Part shown: piece after piece, positions 48,206 through 57,147 of the stretch
Position numbering within the stretch: the stretch's first letter is position 1
Layout: each line of letters begins with the position of its first letter
Source: a virus
Reading direction: 5' to 3' (one strand)
Virus record (IMG/VR): IMGVR_UViG_3300046674_000373
Coordinates: 1 to 64,000 of that record
Length of the DNA: 64,000 nucleotides
Notes under the pieces: generated by a model
Told to the model about the DNA's origin: nothing
The model's database searches: none
Seen by the model: the letters and a program-made list of their open reading frames with translations, nothing else
Translations under genes and position numbers: made by a program

Positions 48206-49041
48206 ACAAACTGCCCCATAAAGTAGGATCGCCCCGCGACCAGTTTGCGCAGGTTGAGCGGTTCATTCGGCTCGTTCTGGACGAAAAGCACGCGGATGCC
48301 GGCCGGCAGCGTGCGCGCCAGTTGAACCTGTGTCGCACTCAGGATGGCGAACTCGAACTCGCGCGAGCCGTCGACATAGACGGCGACACCATCCGTGGTG
48401 CACACGCTCAGCGTGAACGTGTCCTGGCCTGCAACCGCGGTCTGGATCTCCTTGATCACGTCGACCGCGATGTTGAGCGATGCTGTCGGGTCGGCCCACT
48501 CGGTGTCGCCGTCCGCATTGGTCTTCTTGCGCAGCACCTGTCCGGTGGTCCCACCCGGGAATAGCAGCGCTGGCGTGATGGTCGACAGCACCCAGTCGCG
48601 CGTAGCGCCAACGATAGTCGCGTCGATCACCAGCGTGATGGCCGAAGCGTTCGATAGCTTCAGGCCGAACTTGATGACCAGGTCACGCGTTGAGCCGTCG
48701 GCCACCACCGGCTTGTAGGTCTCCGGGAAGTTGGCGACGGCGAACAGCACGCCATTGGCTGTGTACAGTCCCACTTCGCGGATTGCCCAACCGCCCTGGT
48801 TCGGTGGAATCAGGAGCTCGGCATACAGCAGCGTCGGGTCGGTAGGGTCGGTGTCGAGACTCGACAGGTTGTTCCGGTACACCTCACGCACGAGCGTCGT
48901 CTGCGCCGCTGATGGCGTAGTCGGGTTACCGCCACCGTCCCCAACCGCCATTGCCGTCAGCTGCACCGGCACGCCGGTTTGCGTCGCGGCCGTGTACAGC
49001 ACAAGTCCGGCTTGGGTCAGTTTTGCTAAGAAGGTCGCCAT
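48202..49041 (-). CDS. Phage tail-collar fibre protein
   Basis: 279 residues. N-terminal 'LTQAGLVLYTAATQTGVPVQ', 'LTAMAVGDGGG', 'LVREVYRNNLSSLDTDPTDP', 'ELLIPPNQGGWAIREVGLYT' is the conserved tail-collar (DUF3751-like) fibre N-terminus of contractile-tailed phages. It binds the baseplate; the C-terminal half is beta-rich and of unknown ligand. Confidence 0.85.
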   Translation of the reverse strand: MATFLAKLTQAGLVLYTAATQTGVPVQLTAMAVGDGGGNPTTPSAAQTTLVREVYRNNLSSLDTDPTDPTLLYAELLIPPNQGGWAIREVGLYTANGVLFAVANFPETYKPVVADGSTRDLVIKFGLKLSNASAITLVIDATIVGATRDWVLSTITPALLFPGGTTGQVLRKKTNADGDTEWADPTASLNIAVDVIKEIQTAVAGQDTFTLSVCTTDGVAVYVDGSREFEFAILSATQVQLARTLPAGIRVLFVQNEPNEPLNLRKLVAGRSYFMGQFV

Positions 49042-49106
49042 GCCGTCATTGTCGTGTCACGACGAGCTCTGGCATGGCGTGGGGTGGCTGCTTGGTGAGC
49101 GCGTTG

Positions 49107-49163
49107 TCAGCCACGCATAGTCGGGCGCCGGGTTGGAAGCGATGGGGTTACAACAATCGTCAT
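49107..49163 (-). CDS. Mini-ORF A2, 18 aa
   Basis: ATGA overlap with mini-ORF A1 opens MTIVVTPSLPTRRPTMRG. Second of two coupled short frames after the 610-aa tailspike gene. Translation is not proven. Confidence 0.25.
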   Translation of the reverse strand: MTIVVTPSLPTRRPTMRG

Positions 49164-49190
49164 GTCAGCCTTTCATGCGCTGCGCGCCGG
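49159..49190 (-). repeat. 32-bp direct repeat, copy A
   Basis: All 32 bases match 51,163-51,194. The two copies lie after the two tailspike genes and encode the shared RRAAHERLT end of the mini-ORFs. A GCGATGGGTTGGG element is found beside each copy but on opposite sides. Confidence 0.8.
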
Positions 49191-49216
49191 GCGATGGGTT
49201 GGGGGATGATGGTCAT
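49160..49216 (-). CDS. Mini-ORF A1, 18 aa
   Basis: ATG follows the tailspike stop codon without a gap (TAAATG). MTIIPQPIARRAAHERLT; its C-terminal RRAAHERLT is identical to mini-ORF B1 after the other tailspike. Translation is not proven. Confidence 0.3.
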   Translation of the reverse strand: MTIIPQPIARRAAHERLT

Positions 49217-51049
49217 TTAGAAGCCGCTCTCCATGTACTCCAGCATCAGATGGATTTCGCTTGCGGTCCCCGCATTCCAGTTGACAGCCGTAGTGCCGAC
49301 TTTCGGCGCGTAGAACGTGATCGTCCCGGCAGCTTCGAAGCGTGCCCAGCCAGTGCCGATCTGCCCCAGCGCCCCGCACCAGATGAATGGAATGAACACC
49401 GGCTGCACGGAGCTAAACGAGGTGTAATGCGTCGAAGGAGTGCGCGGCGGGGTGATGACGACGTTCGCAGTCGCGTCCGTGGTCTGGAACCGCACGCGGA
49501 AATGCCATCGCACCAATCCACCAAAGCGCATGAATTTTGACTTCATCTCGGTGATGGAGGCGACATTGGTCATGTTCGAAGTGGTCAGCGCGTAGTTCTG
49601 CCACTTCAATCCCTGGTCGTAGGCGTACGCGGTTGTCGGCAGCGCGAGTCCGTTGGGCGTGTTCAGCCACATCACGCCCTGATCAACGCCAGCCAGATAG
49701 CCATTGTTTTGGTGCGTGTACGCGCTGTTTACTTGCGGCAGCACGGACGCATCGCTACCCCCTGCCATCACGAGCGGCGTGGCGGTCAGCAGCAGTTTGG
49801 AGCCGGTCATACCGCAGCCGAAAAACTCGCTGTAGGCGTTCGCGTTGTCGAGGTCGCGACCGCAGCCTTCCATCATGCATCCGAAGAACCGGTTGCTGTT
49901 GTTGGCAAGGCCGGTAACCGGATCGGACGCGCGAATCTTGATTGCGGTCGGGGTGGCGTTCGGTGTCGTGCCGTAATTGACCAGTTCGCAATGGACGGCG
50001 ACGAACACATTGGTATCGCCAGCGTCGATCTGGACGCCGGTATTGGCGACCGTTTGCCCGATGCGCCAGTTCTCGAACTTGTTGCGGTTGACCAGCGAGC
50101 CGTTGGCATTCGTCGGAGAGCGAAGCCACAGACCGCGCACGCACTGATAAACCTTGTAGTTGCTCAGCGTGTTGTAGTAGCAACCTGACGCCAGTGAGCC
50201 GTTGTACGGGCCGCACTTGAGCGCAACGCCTTCGGTGCAGCCGACCACATACACGTTGTCGAAGCGGTTGTAACTCTGCGAAACCACGGTGGTGGTCTGC
50301 GTCGTGCTTTCCGGGTAAATCGCATGGCCGGTGACGTTAGCCTTGCCATTGCCGTAAATCGTGAAATCGCGCCCACTGTTGTGGCTGTCCGCAGTGCGAA
50401 GCACGATCATGTTATCCGATCCGGCCAAGAACCGGCAGCAGTGACCAAGAATGTGGATGCGCCCGGTGGTTCCGTTGTCGGAAGTGTAGGGCTGAAGAAT
50501 GCCATTCAAGGCACCATCAGCACCAGCGATGCCGTTTAAAAGGTAGCTTGCGCCGATAGTTCCTTCGACCACCCCGCCGCCAACAGTCTTTAGGTAAGCA
50601 ATGGCTGCCGCCCACGCTGGGCTAGAATTGGTAACGCCAAGAGGATCAGCGCCGAACCAATCAGGCGACACATTGCCGTCATACTGCCGCTTCCAGCGCT
50701 TCTCATTGCTCGCCACAATCACAGTTCCGCCGTTGTCAGCGGTCGTGGTGTCGCTGTCATCCCGCACAAACATGCCAGCAATGCCCGATGGCGCAGCCGT
50801 GCCAAGGTAGCCCGTCACATACACGCTTTTCAGCACGCCGCTGTACGCCCGTAAGGCAGCGTAGTCCGCTGCCTCGAACTTGAACCCGGCAATGTCGGCC
50901 ACGTAGGCGGCCGAATCCGCCAGCATCTTCGCGAACGACCGCACCGGCCCGCCCTCAGTGGTCACGGTGGTGTTCGCATCCCCGTGCACGACCTGGTGCG
51001 CGATGTCAGCGTCAGTTTCAAACTGCAGGACTTTGTCGGTCAGGGCCAT
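49217..51049 (-). CDS. Tailspike with pectate-lyase-like beta helix, copy 1
   Basis: 610 residues. The N-terminal ~140 residues match the second spike: 'HQVVHGDANTTVTTEGGPVR', 'SGIAGMFVRDDSDTTTADNG', 'GTVIVASNEKRWKRQYDG', then '(W)FGADPLGVTNSSPAWAAAI' as the start of a right-handed beta helix. The body has repeated short strands and loops typical of polysaccharide-degrading spikes. Its C-terminus is unlike that of the second spike. Likely degrades capsule or LPS. Confidence 0.8.
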   Translation of the reverse strand: MALTDKVLQFETDADIAHQVVHGDANTTVTTEGGPVRSFAKMLADSAAYVADIAGFKFEAADYAALRAYSGVLKSVYVTGYLGTAAPSGIAGMFVRDDSDTTTADNGGTVIVASNEKRWKRQYDGNVSPDWFGADPLGVTNSSPAWAAAIAYLKTVGGGVVEGTIGASYLLNGIAGADGALNGILQPYTSDNGTTGRIHILGHCCRFLAGSDNMIVLRTADSHNSGRDFTIYGNGKANVTGHAIYPESTTQTTTVVSQSYNRFDNVYVVGCTEGVALKCGPYNGSLASGCYYNTLSNYKVYQCVRGLWLRSPTNANGSLVNRNKFENWRIGQTVANTGVQIDAGDTNVFVAVHCELVNYGTTPNATPTAIKIRASDPVTGLANNSNRFFGCMMEGCGRDLDNANAYSEFFGCGMTGSKLLLTATPLVMAGGSDASVLPQVNSAYTHQNNGYLAGVDQGVMWLNTPNGLALPTTAYAYDQGLKWQNYALTTSNMTNVASITEMKSKFMRFGGLVRWHFRVRFQTTDATANVVITPPRTPSTHYTSFSSVQPVFIPFIWCGALGQIGTGWARFEAAGTITFYAPKVGTTAVNWNAGTASEIHLMLEYMESGF

Positions 51050-51074
51050 GGCGTATTTGGTTGGTTGCGTTGGA

Positions 51075-51167
51075 TCATTGTTGATTCACGACTGGTGCCG
51101 GGCAAGGCGAGCCTTTCAGCAGGTTGCGCTGCGATGCGCTGGCGATGGGTTGGGCGATGGTGGTCAT
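51075..51167 (-). CDS. Mini-ORF B2, 30 aa
   Basis: ATGA overlap with B1. Begins MTTIAQPIASASQRNLLKG; the opening resembles mini-ORF A1 (MTIIPQPIA). It ends 25 bases before the next tailspike start, so it might couple translation. Not proven. Confidence 0.25.
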   Translation of the reverse strand: MTTIAQPIASASQRNLLKGSPCPAPVVNQQ

Positions 51168-51194
51168 GTCAGCCTTTCATGCGCTGCGCGCCGG
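51163..51194 (-). repeat. 32-bp direct repeat, copy B
   Basis: Identical to 49,159-49,190. Lies in the 186-bp gap between the two tailspike genes and codes the end of mini-ORF B1. Confidence 0.8.
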
Positions 51195-51226
51195 TAGGGG
51201 CCAATGGTGGAGGTGATGATGGTCAT
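51164..51226 (-). CDS. Mini-ORF B1, 20 aa
   Basis: MTIITSTIGPYRRAAHERLT, nine bases after the 634-aa tailspike stop. Shares RRAAHERLT and the opening MTII with A1. Confidence 0.3.
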   Translation of the reverse strand: MTIITSTIGPYRRAAHERLT

Positions 51227-51235
51227 GGGTGGCTC

Positions 51236-53140
51236 TTAAACCGTATAGGTGCCAGAAACCATGATGTAGGCAGACGCCTTATATGGGATAGTTGCAACTG
51301 CGCCGCCGCCAGATGGCTCTTGGAAGAACAGGATGTTATTTGCGCCAGGGTTGAAGTTTGCGCGCGGGATAGATCCTGCCGTCCAGGTTAGGTTATTTGT
51401 CCGCGCGATGTTCGCTGCCGGGTACGTGCTGGATGCCGCGACAGTGAACGGAAGCCCAGCAATGGCAAGGTCGCCCGTACCAGTTCCGCCGCTCCAATTG
51501 ACCCAGCATTCGACGAAAACTTGCCGCCCGATTTTTGTGTAGCGGCCATTCTGCGCGGTATAGGTTGCTGTGCCTGCGGTCGACTGGCCGACAACAGTAG
51601 GCGTCCATGTGCCTTCTTTGTAGTCGTCTAGCGTGTTCGGATCGGTTGACGGGTTTTGTGTCGCCGGGAATGTGATTCCATTGCCTCCGGCAAGCGGATC
51701 TTGCCGCCCAAGAGTGACGCGACCTTGCTCAATCCACGTTGTCTGAGAAGGGTCGCCCGTCAGCGCGCCAGAAAACGAATTAATGATGGTTGCTTTTGCG
51801 CCAGTGCTGATATGGATCTGCTCTTGGCCAAGACCGGTATTGTTATTTGTCGCCCGGCAGCCAACAAGGAAGAGTGCACCGCCGCCGCTGACGTTATCCA
51901 TGTAGATAACGTTTTTGCAGCTGTCGCCGGGGATCATCTCGCCGCCGATCACGTTCAAGTGGGTACCCGCGGTACCATCAAAATAGATGTTGTATTGCCC
52001 TGGGTTTGCCTCCATGTGGCAGCCGATCATCGTAACCTTACCGGCCTGCGAGAACTCCACCACGCGCACTCCGTCTGTAGTGTTGCCGCTGGCGTTATTA
52101 CTTTCGATTTCGCATCCAGAGAAAGTGACTGCCCCATTCGGGAAGCCTACGGCGCGAATCGCCTTATCGTTAGATATGATCTGGCACCTGGAAAAGTGGA
52201 GATCATTTGGGGCAAATTCTGAATCGATAGCTAGGTCAATACCGTACGCACAGTTCTCGATGAAGAGATTTTCATACTGGCTGATTAGGTTGCCATAGCC
52301 ATACAGCCCGCGATAGCAGTTCTTGAGCGTGCAGTCTTTAACATGGACGTTTGCGCCATGCTGGGCCTGTATGGCAGATGAACTGGTGTTGGACTTTCCT
52401 GGCCCAATGATGTCGAAGCCATGCACGAGCGCGTGGATACGCACTTCTGGTGCTGAATCGGGATTGCGAGCATCAATCACGATCACCGGGGCATTCGCGG
52501 TTGCCGTGATTGTCGTACGATGCCCGCGAAGTTCGAAGCCTTCGCCGAAGTTTCCACCAACGGTAATCGAGCCGCTGGTTTTCATGTTGCCTGGCGGTAC
52601 GGTGACGCATTTAAGTCCACTGGATTTTGCGTACTGAATTGCGCTGTTCAGTGCCGATGTTGAATCGGTGACGCCATCGCATACCACGCCGAACCATGCG
52701 GAATTGATTGCTCCGTCGAAGCGGCGCTTCCACCGTTTCCCATTGCTCGCCACAATGACCGTGCCGCCATTGTCCGCAGTCGTGGTATCAGCATCATCGC
52801 GCACGAACATGCCTGCAATGCCCGATGCGACCACATACACGCTCTTGCGCGCACCAGCGTAGGCACGCAGGGCGGGGTAGTCGGCCAGTTGCAGGGCGGC
52901 CAGCTCCGACGCGACGCTTTCCGTGCCGTGCATCACCAGGCCCGCTCCACCTACCGCCGCCAGCTGCGCCAGCGACGGCGCCTGCGCGTCGATCGCCGCC
53001 TGGTTATCCGCTACCAGCTTGGCCAGCGACCGCACGGGCCCGCCGTCGGTCGTTACGGTTGTATTCGCGTCCCCGTGAACGATTTGGTGCGCCTTGTCGG
53101 CGTCGAGGAAGAAGCGGGCAACTTTGTCGAAGAGGCTCAT
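51236..53140 (-). CDS. Tailspike with pectate-lyase-like beta helix, copy 2
   Basis: 634 residues with an N-terminus homologous to the other spike ('HQIVHGDANTTVTTDGGPVR', 'SGIAGMFVRDDADTTTADNG', 'GTVIVASNGKRWKRRFDG', 'WFGVVCDGVTDSTSALNSAI'). The beta-helix body is different and carries a separate C-terminal beta domain ('GRYTKIGRQVFVECWVNW', 'AIAGLPFTVAASSTY') typical of spike trimer tips. Probably recognises and degrades a different glycan. The gene follows the baseplate gpI-like gene by three bases. Confidence 0.82.
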   Translation of the reverse strand: MSLFDKVARFFLDADKAHQIVHGDANTTVTTDGGPVRSLAKLVADNQAAIDAQAPSLAQLAAVGGAGLVMHGTESVASELAALQLADYPALRAYAGARKSVYVVASGIAGMFVRDDADTTTADNGGTVIVASNGKRWKRRFDGAINSAWFGVVCDGVTDSTSALNSAIQYAKSSGLKCVTVPPGNMKTSGSITVGGNFGEGFELRGHRTTITATANAPVIVIDARNPDSAPEVRIHALVHGFDIIGPGKSNTSSSAIQAQHGANVHVKDCTLKNCYRGLYGYGNLISQYENLFIENCAYGIDLAIDSEFAPNDLHFSRCQIISNDKAIRAVGFPNGAVTFSGCEIESNNASGNTTDGVRVVEFSQAGKVTMIGCHMEANPGQYNIYFDGTAGTHLNVIGGEMIPGDSCKNVIYMDNVSGGGALFLVGCRATNNNTGLGQEQIHISTGAKATIINSFSGALTGDPSQTTWIEQGRVTLGRQDPLAGGNGITFPATQNPSTDPNTLDDYKEGTWTPTVVGQSTAGTATYTAQNGRYTKIGRQVFVECWVNWSGGTGTGDLAIAGLPFTVAASSTYPAANIARTNNLTWTAGSIPRANFNPGANNILFFQEPSGGGAVATIPYKASAYIMVSGTYTV

Positions 53141-53143
53141 GGT

Positions 53144-54241
53144 TTACCAGTAGTTAGAAGTTGGAATGGTTGCGTGCAGGCCGGTATGCAGCGCGTCGAC
53201 CGCGGACTCGGTTACTGTGGATCCCGATGCCAGCGCCTCAGCTTCCAGATCGGTGCCGGTTAGGTAGTCGCCCGTCGTCAGGCGCGAGTGCAACAGCGTA
53301 TGCAGCACGTCGACGGCTTCCTCGGTCGCGGGCTCGCCATAGGTCGCGCCCTCGGCCAGCAGAGGATTGTCCAGTAGCAGATCGGACAGCCCGACCACCG
53401 AGGTGTCTCCGATCATCACCGCGCCGCCCACGTACAGCGTTGCTTTCACGCGAGTGATGATGGCCAGGCGCCGTAGGAACGTGCCGGCGTCGCGCATGCG
53501 GTCGATGGTCTCGATGATGGATAGGATCAGGGCCACGTAAGCGGTTACTGCCAGCTGCTCCAGCGAAACTTCGAAGTCGACGTCGAACAGGCCATAGGAG
53601 CCGTTGACGATCTGGTCGTAGTCGCTGACCGTGGCCGGCAGGCCGGCGTTGATCACGCGCAGTGCCGACTCGATCGCGACGTTGTTGCCCAGCGGCCGCA
53701 GCACGGTGGCGATGATCCGAGGCCCGTACACCGAATCCGGCTCGTCCTGCTGGCGTGGCACGTCGTAGTAGCCGCCGAGCTCGTCCAGCCACACATCCTC
53801 GGCCGTGTTCGTACTCATCTGCAGCAGCATGTTCTCGATCTGGCGGCCGGCCGCGTCGAGTTCGCGCGCGTTGGCCTCCATGTACGACCACAGCACGCTG
53901 GTGTAGGCATACAGGTGGTCGCCGTTGGACGTGTTGACATCGCCGCTCGCATCGATCAGCACGCCGGCGCCCAGCACTGAGTAGGCGGAGTCGTCGCTGT
54001 ACAGCACCGAGTAGCCTGGCTGCACGGCAAGGTAGTTCGCCAACGACGCGACGCTGTACTGGGTCAGGTCGACGTCGAGCGGCTGCGCGGTGCCGCCGAC
54101 AGGCGTTGTGGTCAGGCGCGCATCGCGCACGGACCAGGTCATCCCCGTACCGTCGCAGCTCAGGCGCAGTGCGAGAAACGGCGCCGGATCCTTGTCGAAT
54201 ATCCGGTGCAGGTAGGACAGCAGGCGGCTCGTCAGTTTCAT
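53144..54241 (-). CDS. Baseplate protein of the gpI / DUF2612 type
   Basis: 365 residues: 'YTSVLWSYMEANARELDAAG', 'EDVWLDELGGYYDVPRQQDE', 'YGPRIIATVLRPLGNNVAIE' match phage tail protein I-like wedge components. The C-terminal ~70 residues hold two short repeats ('DVLHTLLHSRLTTGDYLTG', 'DALHTGLHATIPTSNYW') that may attach the spikes. Position between baseplate J and the spikes supports this. Confidence 0.78.
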   Translation of the reverse strand: MKLTSRLLSYLHRIFDKDPAPFLALRLSCDGTGMTWSVRDARLTTTPVGGTAQPLDVDLTQYSVASLANYLAVQPGYSVLYSDDSAYSVLGAGVLIDASGDVNTSNGDHLYAYTSVLWSYMEANARELDAAGRQIENMLLQMSTNTAEDVWLDELGGYYDVPRQQDEPDSVYGPRIIATVLRPLGNNVAIESALRVINAGLPATVSDYDQIVNGSYGLFDVDFEVSLEQLAVTAYVALILSIIETIDRMRDAGTFLRRLAIITRVKATLYVGGAVMIGDTSVVGLSDLLLDNPLLAEGATYGEPATEEAVDVLHTLLHSRLTTGDYLTGTDLEAEALASGSTVTESAVDALHTGLHATIPTSNYW

Positions 54242-55353
54242 AGGATGGTGATCGCACCAGGCATCAGCTTGGTCGTCTGGTCGACGGTGACATTGGCCGA
54301 GGGGGAGCTGAACACGATGTCGTAGACGCCCGGGATTTCCTTAACCTGCTTGATGATCTCCGACAGGATGGCTGGCTCGCCGATGCCGCGCGAGATGAGG
54401 TATGAATAAACCACCTGCACGGCTTGCGTGACCAAGGTCGGCTTGTCGTAGCCGTCGGCCGCCGTCAGCGTGCCGTCCACATTGACCAGGGCCTCGATCG
54501 CAGCAAAGACCTCGACCTTCACCCCGGCAGACTTCCAGCCCGGCACCGGCTGGCCGCTGGCGTCGTAATAGCCGTGCAGGACCTCGCTCGCCCGTGCGAC
54601 CAGATCAGCCGAGGTTGAGCCGGCGCCGTTGTGCACGTAGCACAGCACCCGCGAGACCGTGGCGGATGGATTGGTCAGGTACGGCTCGATGATCGAGGAC
54701 GATACGACCCGCTCGGTACGATTGCCGTTCGCGTCGGTCAGGAAGGCCAGAGACAGCCCGTAGCGCAGCGCCTTGATGGTGCCGCGGTTGAGCGACGACA
54801 CGAAGTCGTTAAAGCGTGCCTTGCGCTCGTCAGGGGTTTCCTGGTCGACGCCGCTGGCAAACGCCGTCAGGCTCGATGCCGAGGCAAAGGACTGGAGCGT
54901 GGGCTCGATCGTGAACGACACGCCGGCCGCGATGTTGCCAGCCACGCCCGGCTGATCACAGGTGACCAGGACATCGGCATAGGTCGCGCCAGCAGGGATT
55001 GTCACGCTGGCGTTCGAGGTGAACTTGACGCCGCCCGCTGTCGGCGTGAACACCGTGCCGTCGGGGATCAGCGCGGCCGTGGTAGCCGCGGTGACGAACA
55101 CCCGAATGTAACCGATCGCCGGCAGCGCGGTAACTTCGTCAAAGCTGAAACTATTGTAGACGGAGACCTCGATTGCCTCCTTCAGTCCGATGACCATCTG
55201 CTGGTACAGCTCGTCGATTTCCGCTGCAGGAGCCTCGACCATGGTACGCGCGGCCGAGCCGATGTTGAAGTCGGTCAGCTTCTGCTGAGTGGAGCGCATC
55301 CAGTTGATCATACTGGCTGAAATGCTCGCGAAATCTTTGATTTGAAACGCCAT
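54238..55353 (-). CDS. Baseplate wedge protein J (gp47-like)
   Basis: 371 residues: 'FNIGSAARTMVEAPAAEIDE', 'GTVFTPTAGGVKFTSNASVT', 'CDQPGVAGNIAAGVSFTI', 'QETPDERKARFNDFVSSLNR' are the baseplate-J/gp47 signature. It forms the ring linking hub and fibres in contractile tails. Start and stop overlap neighbours. Confidence 0.9.
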   Translation of the reverse strand: MAFQIKDFASISASMINWMRSTQQKLTDFNIGSAARTMVEAPAAEIDELYQQMVIGLKEAIEVSVYNSFSFDEVTALPAIGYIRVFVTAATTAALIPDGTVFTPTAGGVKFTSNASVTIPAGATYADVLVTCDQPGVAGNIAAGVSFTIEPTLQSFASASSLTAFASGVDQETPDERKARFNDFVSSLNRGTIKALRYGLSLAFLTDANGNRTERVVSSSIIEPYLTNPSATVSRVLCYVHNGAGSTSADLVARASEVLHGYYDASGQPVPGWKSAGVKVEVFAAIEALVNVDGTLTAADGYDKPTLVTQAVQVVYSYLISRGIGEPAILSEIIKQVKEIPGVYDIVFSSPSANVTVDQTTKLMPGAITIL

Positions 55354-55967
55354 CACACCACCCTGTTCAGATCCAACGCCACGCCGGAAATCGGCACCAC
55401 TTCCGCCTCGACCGCCAGGCGGTCGCCCTGCGTCGTCGCTGTCACGCGGCTGACGTCCTTGACCCGGCTCTCCGAGCGCAGCGCCTCGTCCACGTAGTCG
55501 GCTGCCACCAGCTCGCGTACCGGGCCCGACAGCGCCCCGATCAGGCGCCCCAGGTTCGCCCCATAGCGCGGGTGGAACATCAGCTCGCCGTGATCGGTCT
55601 CGATGCGGTGCGCCAGCGCCTGGCGCAAGTTGGCGCGGCCTGACACCAGCGCGAAGTCGCCGCCGGCGAACTGAAGTTGTCCGTCCTCGATCTGGCAGTC
55701 GGCTAGGAACACCTGGTCTGGATCGACGCCGGCATCGACCTCGGCGCTGGCGGCCGGTACCCGGATCGTCGACCCGGTCAGCAGTACCCCGACACGCACC
55801 TCGGCCGGATTGTCGGTCAGGTACGGCGGGACCAGGTTGTTCATCCAGCTCAGCTGGGACCACTTGGCCGCATCGCCGAGCTCGCGCAGCGCGACCGCGC
55901 GCAGGGTATCTCCGTACAGGGTCTGGACGAACCGGAAGCCCGTAATCGGGCGGGTAAAGTCGGTCAT
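55353..55967 (-). CDS. gpW/gp25-like baseplate protein
   Basis: 204 residues. C-terminal half 'HGELMFHPRYGANLGRLIGA', 'SRVTATTQGDRLAVEAEVVP' is the gp25-like lysozyme-fold wedge protein. The N-terminal ~95 residues ('LYGDTLRAVALRELGDAAKW', 'VLLTGSTIRVPA') resemble a LysM-type domain, seen in some fused phage baseplate proteins. The ATG overlaps the previous stop. Confidence 0.82.
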   Translation of the reverse strand: MTDFTRPITGFRFVQTLYGDTLRAVALRELGDAAKWSQLSWMNNLVPPYLTDNPAEVRVGVLLTGSTIRVPAASAEVDAGVDPDQVFLADCQIEDGQLQFAGGDFALVSGRANLRQALAHRIETDHGELMFHPRYGANLGRLIGALSGPVRELVAADYVDEALRSESRVKDVSRVTATTQGDRLAVEAEVVPISGVALDLNRVV

Positions 55968-57112
55968 CAGACGGCCACCCCGTTGTTGACCTCGGACAGG
56001 GTCGCACCGATCACTGGTAGCGGTAGCGGTGCCAGCACGACGTCCTGGTGCGAGAGCTTGTACATCGCCGCGCTGGCCACCGGTGACACGCCGACACCGC
56101 CTCCGGAGGATGGGCTGATCGCATAGAACGGGTTCTGGCCTGCATAGACCGATGGCGGGCTGCCGCCGCTGGTAGACGAGCAGTTTGACGCGCCATACAG
56201 CGGGTTGTAGTCCTCGTAAGTCGGCGTCTTCTTCAAGGCGTTGTGCAGCACGCAAAACGCATTGCTATACGCCCCCGCCACCTGCATCAGCTCAGCCTTC
56301 ACCTGGGACGGGATACTGGTGACGGCCGCCATCGTGCGAAACACGTTCATGCCGGTTTGCGCGAGGTTGCGCGCTACCAGTACAAATGGGTCCGCCAGTG
56401 ACAGCCCATTCTGGATGGTGCTGTGCACCGAGGTGAACACGGAGCTCGACAGCCGCATGAAGTCGGTCACCGGCCCCAGGATGGTCTTGTCCACGAAGTT
56501 GCGGGCTTTGTTGATAGCGGAGTTGATCTCGCCCAGCGAGCTAAACAGGCTGTCGAGCCCCAGTCCCTGTGCGCCGCCGAACAGCCCTCCGAGGCCACCA
56601 AACAGGCCAGAAATGGCACCAGGGACGCCGGCCTTCCCCACCGAGATGAAGGAAATCCGGTAGCTGGCAAGCAGCGGGCGGCTTTTGTTGCGCCGAATCT
56701 CGAACGCCAGCGGAACGATCACGCTCGAGTAGCTATTCAGGGCATCGACGAACCGAAGTTTGACGTCGTTCGGGTCGTCACCGCGGTCAACGGCCTCCTG
56801 GCGCAGCTTGTGCCACTGGTGGTAGGTTTTCTCGCGCATTTCGATCAGGCGATCGCCGCCGTCTTGACCGTCCGGTCCGGTGCGCCAACCGAGCGTGCCG
56901 GAGAGCGTCGTGGACTCCAGACCCTCACCGAACGAGTCGATCCAGGCGCCGCCGAGCGTCTGGTTGACGGACGTGCGCGACGGGTGGTTCCGGGACATTT
57001 CCTCCGGGCGGATGAACAGGGTCACCTCGTCCGCATCCCCACCCCGGGCGTCGAGGATGAAGCTGATCGGTCGGTCTTCTGCCTTCTGACTTTTGGCGGG
57101 ACTGAGGTTCAT
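55967..57112 (-). CDS. Tail/baseplate protein, 381 aa
   Basis: Contains 'ISFILDARGGDADEVTLFIR', 'GGAWIDSFGEGLESTTLSGT' and 'RFVDALNSYSSVIVPLAFEI' (N-terminal half), typical of baseplate-hub-associated proteins of contractile phages. The middle is helical; the last ~80 residues include a Ser/Gly-rich stretch and 'AAMYKLSHQDVVLAPL', which may be a LysM-like end. Position between the spike and gp25-like gene supports a baseplate role. Confidence 0.7.
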   Translation of the reverse strand: MNLSPAKSQKAEDRPISFILDARGGDADEVTLFIRPEEMSRNHPSRTSVNQTLGGAWIDSFGEGLESTTLSGTLGWRTGPDGQDGGDRLIEMREKTYHQWHKLRQEAVDRGDDPNDVKLRFVDALNSYSSVIVPLAFEIRRNKSRPLLASYRISFISVGKAGVPGAISGLFGGLGGLFGGAQGLGLDSLFSSLGEINSAINKARNFVDKTILGPVTDFMRLSSSVFTSVHSTIQNGLSLADPFVLVARNLAQTGMNVFRTMAAVTSIPSQVKAELMQVAGAYSNAFCVLHNALKKTPTYEDYNPLYGASNCSSTSGGSPPSVYAGQNPFYAISPSSGGGVGVSPVASAAMYKLSHQDVVLAPLPLPVIGATLSEVNNGVAV

Positions 57113-57147
57113 GCCCGGATCGTAACGTCACGACCCGGGCTGGCTGG

